Assembly: GCF_049943335.1 (NCBI RefSeq)
Contig: NZ_JBNFVY010000003.1
Coordinates: 342,631 to 406,630, forward strand
Direction: 5' to 3'
Length of the DNA: 64,000 nt
Source of the DNA: JBNFVY01 sp049943335
GTDB lineage: Bacteria; Pseudomonadota; Alphaproteobacteria; Rhodobacterales; Rhodobacteraceae
Numbering within the stretch: position 1 is the stretch's first letter; the number at the start of each line of letters is the position of its first letter. Below are positions 26,760-34,334 of the stretch, one piece after another. The translations under genes were made by a program, and so were the position numbers. Under the pieces are notes generated by a model. It saw nothing but the letters and a program-made list of their open reading frames with translations. It did no database searches and was not told where the DNA came from.

Positions 26760-28007
26760 ATGCGCGTGAACGACAACGACACTGTCATTTTCTGGATGAT
26801 CGCAGGCACGATCGGGGCGATCGTCGCGGCGGGGCTGATGCGCGCCGTACTTCGCGCAGGCCGCGTCGCGCAGACCCGCGCGACTGCTGATCTGGGCATA
26901 TACCGCGTCCAACTGGCGGAAGTTGACCGGGACGAGGCGCGTGGCACCATCGCACCGGCCGAAGCGGATGCGGCCCGGCTGGAAATCAAGCGCCGTATTC
27001 TTGAAGCTGATCGCTCGCAACAAAGCGGCGGGCAGGTCCATGTACTGGGCAGCTCAGCGCGGCTGGCTTTGGGGGGCGCGCTGGCCGCTAGCGTGCTTGT
27101 CGGGGCGGTGTGGGGGTACCAGCGACTGGGCGCGCCCGCACTTCCTGACCAACCGCTTGCGGCGCGACTGGCCGCGGCCGACCAGTTGCTGGCCAATCGG
27201 CCCAGCCAGGCCGCCGCCGAGGCAGAGATGCCCGACCAGAGCGTTCCCGACGCCGACCCGCGTCACCTTGAACTGATGGCACAATTGCGCGCCAAACTGG
27301 CCGACCGCCCTGACGATTTGCAGGGCTTTCGGCTGCTGGCCCGCAACGAAGCGATGCTTGGCAACTTTCGCGCCGCCGCCCGGGCGCAGGGCCGCGTACT
27401 GAGCTTGCAGGGCGATGCGTCAAGCGCGCAGGACTATGCCGATTACGCTGACCTGCTGGCGATGGCTGCGGGGGGGTATATCTCGCCCGAGGCCGAGCGC
27501 AGTCTGGAAGCGGCGTTGAAACGTGAACCGAACCATCCGACGGCGTTGTATTATACGGGGCTGATGTTCGCCCAGAACAAACGGCCGGACATGGCCTTTC
27601 GCCTGTGGCGCCCGTTGGTAGAGCAAGGCGACCCGTCGCTGCCGTCGGTGCAGGCGGCACGGCGCAACATCGGTGTCGCAGCCGAACTGGCCGGCGTGCA
27701 GTATGACCTGCCGCCCCAGACCACCCTGCCGGGCCCTTCAGACCAAGACATGGACAATGCTGCAAATATGTCAGCCGAGGATCGGCAAGAGATGATCCAG
27801 GGGATGGTCGCTCGCTTGATGGACCGGCTGGCCAACGACGGCGGCAGCGCGCAAGAATGGGCACGGCTGCTCAACGCGCTTGGCGTGCTTGGCAATCTGG
27901 AACGGGCGCGGACGATCTGGGGGGAAGCGCAAACACGCTTTGACGACCGGCCCGAAGAGCTGGCCCTGATCCGCGATGCGGCAATCGCCATCGGGATTGC
28001 GGAATGA
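26760..28007 (+). CDS. ccmI: c-type cytochrome biogenesis protein CcmI
   Basis: A 415-residue protein with an N-terminal two-helix CcmI-1 region (FWMIAGTIGAIVAAGL ... AQTRATADLGIYRVQLAEVDRDEARGTI, second helix LALGGALAASVLVGAVWGYQ) and a periplasmic TPR domain (DPRHLELMAQLRAKLADRPDDLQGFRLLARNEAMLGNFRAAARA onward). CcmI presents apocytochrome c to the haem ligation machinery in the periplasm. The start at 26760 places the helix at the N-terminus. It is followed by ruvX after seven bases. Confidence 0.9.
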   Translation: MRVNDNDTVIFWMIAGTIGAIVAAGLMRAVLRAGRVAQTRATADLGIYRVQLAEVDRDEARGTIAPAEADAARLEIKRRILEADRSQQSGGQVHVLGSSARLALGGALAASVLVGAVWGYQRLGAPALPDQPLAARLAAADQLLANRPSQAAAEAEMPDQSVPDADPRHLELMAQLRAKLADRPDDLQGFRLLARNEAMLGNFRAAARAQGRVLSLQGDASSAQDYADYADLLAMAAGGYISPEAERSLEAALKREPNHPTALYYTGLMFAQNKRPDMAFRLWRPLVEQGDPSLPSVQAARRNIGVAAELAGVQYDLPPQTTLPGPSDQDMDNAANMSAEDRQEMIQGMVARLMDRLANDGGSAQEWARLLNALGVLGNLERARTIWGEAQTRFDDRPEELALIRDAAIAIGIAE

Positions 28008-28014
28008 CCGCCGA

Positions 28015-28482
28015 ATGACCTATGACGATATCAGCGATTTTGCCGCCGTCCTGCCCCGATCCGGAGCGCTTGCCGGATTGGATTTCGGTGAAAAGACGAT
28101 CGGTGTGGCGATCTCGGATCTGCGCCGCAGCGTGTCGACGCCGACCCTAACGATCAAGCGCAGGAAATTCACTCAGGACGCGCAATCGCTGCTTGCGTTG
28201 TGCAATGAACGTCAGGTGGTGGGTTTGGTGCTGGGACTGCCGCGCAACATGGATGGCAGCGAAGGGCCACGGTGCCAGAAAACCCGCGCTTTTGCCCGCA
28301 ATCTGGCCGGACCCAGCGATTTGCCGATCACCTTTTGGGATGAACGCCTGACCACGGTGGCTGCTGAACGGGCCCTGCTCGAGGCCGATGCGTCCCGTGC
28401 ACGGCGCGCTGAACTGATTGACCAGGTCGCCGCCGGCTTGATCCTGCAAGGCGCACTGGACCGGTTGGGAAACCTGGCATGA
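28015..28482 (+). CDS. ruvX: Putative Holliday junction resolvase RuvX/YqgF
   Basis: A 155-residue RNase H-fold protein with LDFGEKTIGVAISDLR at the N-terminus, VVGLVLGLPRNMDGSEGP, FWDERLTTVAAERAL and ELIDQVAAGLILQGAL at the C-terminus, all YqgF family blocks. The Asp and Glu residues in these motifs form the presumed catalytic site. The family is implicated in 16S rRNA processing as well as recombination. Its last four bases (ATGA) overlap the start of the DUF1289 gene. Confidence 0.92.
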   Translation: MTYDDISDFAAVLPRSGALAGLDFGEKTIGVAISDLRRSVSTPTLTIKRRKFTQDAQSLLALCNERQVVGLVLGLPRNMDGSEGPRCQKTRAFARNLAGPSDLPITFWDERLTTVAAERALLEADASRARRAELIDQVAAGLILQGALDRLGNLA

Positions 28483-28688
28483 GCGCGATCGAAACCCCCT
28501 GTGTGGATATCTGCGTCATCGACCCTGAAAGCCGCCTGTGCAGAGGATGCTTGCGGTCGATCGACGAGATCACGGGTTGGAGCAGGATGAGCCCCGCAGC
28601 GCGCCACAAGATCATGGACGAACTTGCAACGCGCGCCCCGCGCCTGAGCGGCCCGCAGGACGGTCCCGCACCGCGCCTCAAACGCTAA
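28479..28688 (+). CDS. DUF1289 small cysteine protein
   Basis: A 69-residue protein with four cysteines in ETPCVDICVIDPESRLCRGCLRSIDEITGW, the DUF1289 signature, likely binding a metal or Fe-S cluster. The family is widespread in proteobacteria beside various housekeeping genes; its role is unknown. It overlaps ruvX by four bases and is convergent with the TSUP gene, whose stop overlaps its stop. Confidence 0.9.
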   Translation: MSAIETPCVDICVIDPESRLCRGCLRSIDEITGWSRMSPAARHKIMDELATRAPRLSGPQDGPAPRLKR

Positions 28689-29506
28689 CCTGCCAGCGCC
28701 TTGCGCAACATGTTCAATGCCACCAGTAGCAGAAACGCGGCAAAGACACGTTTCAACGGTTTTGGGTCCATGGCGTGGGCCAGACGCGCGCCGAGCGGCG
28801 CTGTCATCAACGTCATCGAAATGACCAACAGAAAAGCCGGGATATTCACCGCCCCGACCGTCAGGGGCGGCACCGCTTGCACCGGATCGAACAGCAAGAA
28901 CCCAATGACCGACGGCACCGCGATCAGCACGCCGAACCCCGCCGCCGTTGCGACGGCGCGGTGCATCGGCACGTTGTGCAGCGCCATCAGCGGCACGCCG
29001 AACGATCCCCCGCCGATGCCCATCATCACGGACAAAACACCGACCAATGGTGAATACAGCGCGCGACGAACCCCGGTGGGCATGGCAGGCGCAAGCCGCC
29101 AGTCGCTGCGACCCAGCCCCATATAAAGCGCCACGACGATTGCCAAACCGCCGAAAATCGCCTGCAGGACCGGCGTGCGCAGCTGCGCGACGACTGCCAC
29201 GCCGATCGCCGCACCGATCGCGATGCCCGGTGCCCAGGTCCGCAAAATGCCCCAATCGACCGCACCCTTCTTGTTATGGCTGTGGACCGACCGAAGCGAC
29301 GTGACAATGATGGTCGCAAGCGATGTCGCCAGACAGATCTGCATCAATTGCGGGCCGTCATACCCCAGGCCCGCAAAAACATAATAGAACGCCGGGACCA
29401 AGACGATCCCGCCGCCCACACCCAGCAGCCCCGCCAGCACGCCCGCCAAAGCCCCGATGGCCAGCAACAGGCCCGCCATCACCAAAAGGATCGAAATATC
29501 CAACAC
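28685..29506 (-). CDS. TauE/SafE (TSUP) family anion permease
   Basis: A 273-residue protein with about eight helices. It contains the N-terminal TSUP glycine motif LAGVLAGLLGVGGGIVLVPAFYYVF and the second repeat SVMMGIGGGSFGVPLMALHNVPMHRAVATAAGFG. The family exports or imports sulfur-containing organic anions (sulfoacetate, taurine) or sulfite. The start is not an ATG: GTG at 29506 (or the following TTG at 29503) is preceded by GGAGGGG at proper distance, and the track of earlier residues is not family-like. Confidence 0.85.
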   Translation of the reverse strand: MLDISILLVMAGLLLAIGALAGVLAGLLGVGGGIVLVPAFYYVFAGLGYDGPQLMQICLATSLATIIVTSLRSVHSHNKKGAVDWGILRTWAPGIAIGAAIGVAVVAQLRTPVLQAIFGGLAIVVALYMGLGRSDWRLAPAMPTGVRRALYSPLVGVLSVMMGIGGGSFGVPLMALHNVPMHRAVATAAGFGVLIAVPSVIGFLLFDPVQAVPPLTVGAVNIPAFLLVISMTLMTAPLGARLAHAMDPKPLKRVFAAFLLLVALNMLRKALAG

Positions 29507-29551
29507 GCTGCCCCTCCGTTTGCGGCAACTTGGCGGCAAGGCGCCGCAAGC

Positions 29552-30532
29552 TCAAGCAGCAACAGCCACCTGCGCTGCGGCGTCGCGCAGCACATCCAAC
29601 CCTGCATCGGGCCTGTGGCCCTGCTCGGACAGGATGCGCCGCCATTGGCGTGCGCCGGGCTGCCCTGTAAACAGCCCCAGCATATGACGGGTGACCTGCG
29701 CCAGCTTACCGCCGGATGCAAGGTGGTCGCTGATATACGGCTCCATCGCTTGAACCACCTCGTGACGGCTCATGGGGGCGCGTTCGACGCCAAAGATCCG
29801 CCGATCCGCATCCAGCAACAGACCGGGATCGTGATAGGCTGCCCGCCCGATCATTACCCCATCCAGATCCTTTAGATGGGCCTGCGCTTGGCTCAGGTCC
29901 GTGATCCCGCCGTTGATCGACAGGTGCAGATCCGGGAACGCGGCCTTCATGCGGTTCACCAGTGGATAATCGAGCGGCGGGACATCGCGGTTTTCCTTGG
30001 GGCTGAGACCTTGCAGCCACGCCTTGCGCGCATGGATCGTGAAACGCTTGACGCCCGCCGCCGACACCTTGCGCAGAAACTCGGGTAAAACGACTTCGGG
30101 GTCCTGATCGTCCACCCCGATCCGGCATTTCACCGTCACCTCGACCGACGCAGAATCGATCATCGCCGCAACGCAGTCTGCCACAAGGTCAGGGGATTTC
30201 ATGAGGACCGCCCCAAACGTGCCGGACTGCACCCGGTCGGACGGACAGCCGACATTCAGGTTCACCTCGTCATAGCCTTCGTCACAGCACATTCGCGTGG
30301 CCTGAGCCAGTTCAGCCGGATCAGATCCCCCAAGCTGCAGCGCCACAGGATGCTCGGCCTCTGAAAACGCAAGCAAATGCCGCGCCCCGCCCCGCACCAG
30401 CGCCGGCGCCGTCACCATTTCAGTATAAATCAACGTCCCGCGCGTCATCACGCGGTGAAAATACCGGCAATGGCGATCTGTCCAATCCATCATAGGGGCA
30501 ATAGATAATCTAGCGTGTTGATTTATTTGCAT
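29552..30532 (-). CDS. dusA: tRNA-dihydrouridine(20/20a) synthase
   Basis: A 326-residue FMN enzyme: IAPMMDWTDRHCRYF, IYTEMVTAPALVRGG, VALQLGGSDP, EVNLNVGCPSDRVQSGTFGAVLM with the catalytic cysteine, HARKAWLQGLSPKENR (the DusA tell-tale) and LSINGGI. It reduces U20/U20a in tRNA. The start at 30532 is in an AT-rich stretch: the first 15 codons (MQINQHARLSIAPMM) use AAATAAAT-like codons quite unlike the GC-rich body. This fits replacement of the 5' end by sequence from the adjacent integrated element, since dusA 5' ends are known integration targets. Confidence 0.93.
   Translation of the reverse strand: MQINQHARLSIAPMMDWTDRHCRYFHRVMTRGTLIYTEMVTAPALVRGGARHLLAFSEAEHPVALQLGGSDPAELAQATRMCCDEGYDEVNLNVGCPSDRVQSGTFGAVLMKSPDLVADCVAAMIDSASVEVTVKCRIGVDDQDPEVVLPEFLRKVSAAGVKRFTIHARKAWLQGLSPKENRDVPPLDYPLVNRMKAAFPDLHLSINGGITDLSQAQAHLKDLDGVMIGRAAYHDPGLLLDADRRIFGVERAPMSRHEVVQAMEPYISDHLASGGKLAQVTRHMLGLFTGQPGARQWRRILSEQGHRPDAGLDVLRDAAAQVAVAA
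30470..30500. other. Presumed attachment site of the ICE in the 5' end of dusA
   Basis: The GC-rich dusA body changes to AT-rich sequence around codons 10-16, close to ATGATGGATTGGACAGATCG on the minus strand, which is the region used by dusA-targeting integrases. The integrase gene begins 113 bases outside dusA on the opposite strand. I could not find a second copy of this sequence in the window, so the exact core and the other end are unconfirmed. Confidence 0.45.
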
Positions 30533-30645
30533 TTTTTGTGTATCTTCAAACTGTTGGCGGCGGTTGATGCTACGCTGCACTACGCCCCAATATCCCCGAA
30601 TTTGCCCCTCTACGACGACTCATTGCACACACAGCGCACACGAAA

Positions 30646-31734
30646 ATGGCCTCCATCACAAAACTTCCCTCCGGTGCGTACCGGGTCCAGATCAGACGAA
30701 AGGGCCGCTACGCGAGCGAGACGTTTCTCCTGCGCGATGACGCCCATCGCTGGGCGCGTCAGGCGGAGACCCGGGTGGATCAGGGGTTGGCCCCGAATAA
30801 ATCATCCGTGTCCCGCCTCGCAACTTTTGGCGATCTCATCGATCTTCACATAATCGATATGTGCGAGGTAGGCAAACCGCCGCGCCGCAGCAAGGCCGCG
30901 ACCCTTGCCGCCTTGAAGCGCGATCTGGGCAAGGAACGGATCGGACACCTCGATCGCCTAAAGATGATCGACTATGGCAAGATGCGTGCGGAGCAAGGCG
31001 CGGGTCCGGTGACGCTTGGCATCGATATCGGCGTGACCAAGATGATCATCAACCATGCTGCTGCTGTCCATGGCCTCGACATCTCGTCGGAACCCGTTGA
31101 TCTGGCTCGTGTTGCTCTCAAGCGTCTCGGGCTGATCGGCAAGGGCACCGAGCGGGATCGCCGACCCACCAAAGATGAGTTGAACCGGCTCTTCCGCTGC
31201 TTCGATGACAACGAACGGCTAACCATGCCAATGACTAGGATCGTGCAGTTTGCAGTAGCCACAGCGATGCGGCTCGACGAGATTTGCCGGGTCGAATGGA
31301 CGGATCTCGACCTTGATCGGCGCATGCTCCTGATCCGCGACCGGAAAGACCCACGCAACAAGACTGGCAACGACCAGCGGATCCCGCTCTTTGCCGCCAC
31401 TGGGTTCGACGCCTGGGCGCTGGTCACGGCTCAGGCCAAGGAGCTGAGCCGCGCCAAGGGCCGGATATTCCCTTATAATTCGCGATCCGTCGGAACAGCC
31501 TTCCGGCGCGCCTGCGTCGAGGTCAGCGTAAAAGACCTGCATTTCCACGATTTGCGCCATGAGGGCACAAGCCGCCTGTTCGAGGCCGGATTCGCGATCG
31601 AACAGGTCTCGCTGGTAACCGGCCACAAGGATTGGAAAATGCTGCGCCGGTACACACATATACGCCCGGAAACGCTGCACCGGCTGGCCGCGTCGCGTGC
31701 CCCTTCCCCGCTTGCGACCCGCGCAGCCGAGTGA
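30646..31734 (+). CDS. int: Tyrosine recombinase / integrase
   Basis: A 362-residue phage-type integrase. The N-terminal arm-binding region (ITKLPSGAYRVQIRRKGRYASETF) is followed by a SAM-like core-binding domain and the catalytic domain, with Arg209 (TAMRLDEICR), His301 and Arg304 (HDLRHEG), His327 (TGHKDW) and the nucleophile Tyr336 (RRYTHI). All five catalytic positions are present, so the enzyme should be active. It lies next to dusA with its start 113 bases from the dusA start, in keeping with dusA-associated integrases. Confidence 0.93.
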   Translation: MASITKLPSGAYRVQIRRKGRYASETFLLRDDAHRWARQAETRVDQGLAPNKSSVSRLATFGDLIDLHIIDMCEVGKPPRRSKAATLAALKRDLGKERIGHLDRLKMIDYGKMRAEQGAGPVTLGIDIGVTKMIINHAAAVHGLDISSEPVDLARVALKRLGLIGKGTERDRRPTKDELNRLFRCFDDNERLTMPMTRIVQFAVATAMRLDEICRVEWTDLDLDRRMLLIRDRKDPRNKTGNDQRIPLFAATGFDAWALVTAQAKELSRAKGRIFPYNSRSVGTAFRRACVEVSVKDLHFHDLRHEGTSRLFEAGFAIEQVSLVTGHKDWKMLRRYTHIRPETLHRLAASRAPSPLATRAAE

Positions 31735-31765
31735 TCGGAGAGTCAGAGGGGTGCCGTCCCGGCCC

Positions 31766-31811
31766 GTGACGGGTTTGGAGGTTGAGAGAGAGGCTTTCGG
31801 CCGCCCGTCGC
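31766..31811 (+). ncRNA. Structured mRNA leader, copy 1 (before DUF932 gene)
   Basis: The transcript can form an outer 8-pair stem (GTGACGGG 31766-31773 with CCCGTCGC 31804-31811) and an inner 9-pair stem (GGTTGAGAG 31780-31788 with CTTTCGGCC 31794-31802) capped by loop AGAGG. The ATG lies 12 bases after the structure and the Shine-Dalgarno GGGAG begins immediately after the outer stem. A second copy before the ParB gene keeps pairing while its bases change, which argues for selection on the RNA fold. It is probably a cis-acting translational control element. Confidence 0.7.
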
Positions 31812-31823
31812 GGGAGAAAACCC

Positions 31824-33014
31824 ATGAATACCGAGATTATCGATGCCGGGCGTGACATCAGCCGCGGCTACAAGGTGGATGTGTCGCGCGGCACGAATGT
31901 GGACCGCGTGTCGTCCGAATGGTTCTCGCGGCCCGAGGACGAGCGGTTCCTGTCACTCGACGATCTCTTTGCATCCGTAAAAGGCCGCGCCGATCGCAGC
32001 CGGACGCGCACGGTGGAGAGTGCGGCGATCCGGGTCGAAGCCAATCGCGACGACCCGGAGAAGCTGGGCCTTGTCCTGCCAGGTGCGGATGAACCCATCG
32101 CGCCGACGCATTGGTCTTTCGGCCAGCTCTCGAGCCTCGTCGGCGCGCCCGCGGCCTATCTTCGGCAACTGCCCGCGCCGCTCGCGGGGATCAACCTGCA
32201 ATACGGGCTGACGAACCATCGGGCCGAGCAGATCAAGACGATGGAGGTCGCGGATGGCCGCACCGAACTGCGCGCCGTGACCGGCCCCGACTATGGCCGC
32301 ATCTACGACCATGAACTGGTCTCCGCCGTGCAGCGCATCGCGGGCAACGGCACGGGCGACACCCGCTGGAAGGTCCCCGGCGTGCTCGACTGGTCGACGG
32401 GCATCTACAATCCGCGCGTGGACGTCACGAAGGAGACGACGACGCTCTATGCTTCCGACCGCGACGTGTTTCTGTTCCTCGTCGACGACCTCAACCCGAT
32501 CGAGGCGGGGCTGCTGCCCGACGGCTCGCCCGACCTCTATTTCCGGGGGTTTTATTGCTGGAATTCCGAGGTGGGTGCCAAGACGCTCGGCATCGCCAGT
32601 TTCTACCTGCGCGCCGTCTGCCAGAACCGGAACCTGTGGGGCGTCGAAGACTTCCAGGAGATTACCATCAGGCATTCGAAATACGCTGCCTCCCGCTTCG
32701 CCCATGAGGCCGCCCCGGCGCTGAGCCGGTTCGCCGAGTCCTCTCCCGCGCCCTTCATCGACGGCATCCGCGCGGCGCGGGAAAAGATCGTCGCGCGGTC
32801 GGACGAGGACCGTCAGGACTTCCTGCGCAAGCGTGGGTTCTCGAAGGCGGAGACCGGGCGGATCGTCGAGACAGTCCTGGCCGAGGAAGGCCGCCCGCCC
32901 GAGAGCGTCTTCGACTTCGTGCAGGGGATCACTGCGGTGGCTCGTTCGAAGCCGCAGCAGGATGCGCGGCTGGCGATGGAGGGGAAGGCAAAGTTGTTGC
33001 TGGAGCACGCGTGA
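31824..33014 (+). CDS. DUF932-domain ICE/plasmid protein
   Basis: A 396-residue protein with DUF932 features: THWSFGQLSSLVGAPAAYLRQLP, YGRIYDHELVSAVQRIAGN, TTTLYASDRDVFLFLVDDLNPIEAG, RGFYCWNSEVGAKTLGIASFYLRAVCQNRNLW and HSKYAASRFAHEA. The family is common on conjugative elements and phages, with unknown molecular role; it often lies near ParB-like genes, as here. It is preceded by the structured leader described above. The start at 31824 has an adjacent GGGAG; an in-frame ATG at 31782 falls within the leader hairpin and is not used. Confidence 0.88.
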   Translation: MNTEIIDAGRDISRGYKVDVSRGTNVDRVSSEWFSRPEDERFLSLDDLFASVKGRADRSRTRTVESAAIRVEANRDDPEKLGLVLPGADEPIAPTHWSFGQLSSLVGAPAAYLRQLPAPLAGINLQYGLTNHRAEQIKTMEVADGRTELRAVTGPDYGRIYDHELVSAVQRIAGNGTGDTRWKVPGVLDWSTGIYNPRVDVTKETTTLYASDRDVFLFLVDDLNPIEAGLLPDGSPDLYFRGFYCWNSEVGAKTLGIASFYLRAVCQNRNLWGVEDFQEITIRHSKYAASRFAHEAAPALSRFAESSPAPFIDGIRAAREKIVARSDEDRQDFLRKRGFSKAETGRIVETVLAEEGRPPESVFDFVQGITAVARSKPQQDARLAMEGKAKLLLEHA

Positions 33015-33088
33015 ATTCGTTGAATTTACATTACATTCAACGCGCTATAGATATAATCTTAAGTACTGAATGAAGATTTCGAGGGGCG

Positions 33089-33778
33089 TCACAGCCCCTC
33101 GATCGCAAACTCGGGCGCACCTTTCCAGACAAGCTTCCAGCTCGCGCCCGGACGGACATTCTGGATGATCCCCGGATCGAAGGCGACAAAGCACCGCCCG
33201 CCCGAATGACGGACTGAGGGGTAGATCAGCCCGCGATGCCCCTCTGTTCTCAGATCCGCCGCGAGGTGCTGCCCTGCCGGGTAGCCATGCCCGGGGTCTG
33301 GGTCGAGCGCTGGATGGGCCTCGCCATGCAGATCCGGGAAATCCCCGATGAAGTCCGCCAGCAACTCGACGTAGCGCGCCTCGTCTTCGTAGCGGCCGAT
33401 GAAGCCCAACTCGCGGGTCCGGTGAAACCCAACTTCCTGCGCGCTCGTCATCATATCCCAGGCGCAGTACCACGCGCCGCGGTCGCCGGTGTTGAACCGG
33501 TTGCCCGAGGGTCGCGTGTAGGTGAATGCCGCGTTGATGTGGCTCTGACCGTAGAGAGCCAGATCATGCGACCGCCGCGCGAAGGCCAATTCCCGGCGAT
33601 CGAGCGCGGGGCTGCCCTCGCGCTCGGCGATCAGGCGGGCACTGGTCTCGCCTTCGATCTCGGCGAGAACCGCGGCCTCCTCGTCGCTATCAACCAGCCC
33701 CCGCAGCACCGGCGGCTTGTGATGGGTCTCTGAGATCAGGCGGACAAGGGCGCGGTCATTGACCGACGTGATTCTCAA
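33089..33778 (-). CDS. RES-family NAD+ phosphorylase toxin
   Basis: A 229-residue RES-domain protein. The three residues that name the family can be placed as Arg in RPSGNRFN, Glu in TSAQEVGFH and Ser in YPSVRHSGG. RES toxins degrade NAD+ and stop growth when their antitoxin is depleted, a theme also used in phage defence. The start overlaps the antitoxin stop by four bases (ATGA), so the pair is translationally coupled. It lies on the minus strand between two backbone genes, and is probably a stabilising module of the ICE. Confidence 0.88.
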   Translation of the reverse strand: MRITSVNDRALVRLISETHHKPPVLRGLVDSDEEAAVLAEIEGETSARLIAEREGSPALDRRELAFARRSHDLALYGQSHINAAFTYTRPSGNRFNTGDRGAWYCAWDMMTSAQEVGFHRTRELGFIGRYEDEARYVELLADFIGDFPDLHGEAHPALDPDPGHGYPAGQHLAADLRTEGHRGLIYPSVRHSGGRCFVAFDPGIIQNVRPGASWKLVWKGAPEFAIEGL

Positions 33779-34164
33779 ACCCCGCCCCGCAGCGCATCAA
33801 CATAGCCCCGCACGCGCAGGATCTTGGGCAATCCCCCTTCGATCATCGCGTCCACAGGCCGCGCACCGTCGAACTCGGGACCCCGGTTGGGCAGCTTCAC
33901 CCAGTCGCGCGAGATCGGCTCATTGAAATAGAGCTCGAGCGACTTGTAGAGGCCGATGAGCGCGGACAGGCGCAGCATCTGGTCGCGCGTCAGATCTCCG
34001 GCAAAATCAGGCTTCTTGGCCCGCTTCCAAGTGGATTCCGACATATCCGCCAGCGCCGCGGCCTCCCGCAAGGTGAGTGACCAGGCGTCCGCGATCCGCG
34101 TGAAGGCCTTGAGCGCGACCCCCTGCCGATCCGGCGCAGGACGTTCCAGAACAACGTTTTCCAT
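33775..34164 (-). CDS. Xre/MbcA/ParS-family antitoxin
   Basis: A 129-residue protein: N-terminal helix-turn-helix of Xre type (SLTLREAAALADMSESTWKRAKK), then the toxin-binding MbcA/ParS domain (RDQMLRLSALIGLYKSLELYFNEPISRDWVKLPNRGPEFDGARPVDAMIEGG). It should neutralise the coupled RES toxin and repress its own promoter. A ribosome site AAGGAG lies about nine bases before the ATG. The promoter with two CCATATGG half-operators is directly upstream. Confidence 0.9.
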   Translation of the reverse strand: MENVVLERPAPDRQGVALKAFTRIADAWSLTLREAAALADMSESTWKRAKKPDFAGDLTRDQMLRLSALIGLYKSLELYFNEPISRDWVKLPNRGPEFDGARPVDAMIEGGLPKILRVRGYVDALRGGV

Positions 34165-34187
34165 GTGTTGGCACTCCTTCCTAGCGT

Positions 34188-34233
34188 GAAAAATGATATA
34201 AGACCATATGGATCGTATTGCAAGTCCATATGG
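34188..34233 (-). promoter_or_regulatory. Autoregulated promoter of the RES-Xre operon
   Basis: On the minus strand TTGCAA (34223-34218) and TATATC (34200-34195) are 17 bases apart, giving a good sigma-70-like promoter. Two identical palindromes CCATATGG (34204-34211 and 34226-34233) are spaced 22 bases centre to centre, about two helical turns. One lies inside the spacer, the other upstream of -35. They are likely operators for the Xre antitoxin. Confidence 0.7.
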
Positions 34234-34275
34234 CCTATTTGGTGCCTCCAGAGTAAGAGGGGTGCCGGGTTTTCC

Positions 34276-34322
34276 GTGACGGGTTTGGAGGTCGGGAGAG
34301 AGGCTCCCGGCTGGCCTGTCGC
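34276..34322 (+). ncRNA. Structured mRNA leader, copy 2 (before ParB gene)
   Basis: Same fold and position as copy 1: outer stem GTGACGGG (34276-34283) with CCTGTCGC (34315-34322); inner stem GGTCGGGAG (34290-34298) with CTCCCGGCT (34304-34312); loop AGAGG; ATG 12 bases after the outer stem; Shine-Dalgarno GGAG starting at the first base after it. Inner-stem bases differ between copies at several paired positions with pairing preserved (T-G to C-G, A-T to G-C and G-T to G-C changes). Confidence 0.7.
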
Positions 34323-34334
34323 GGAGATATCCCG

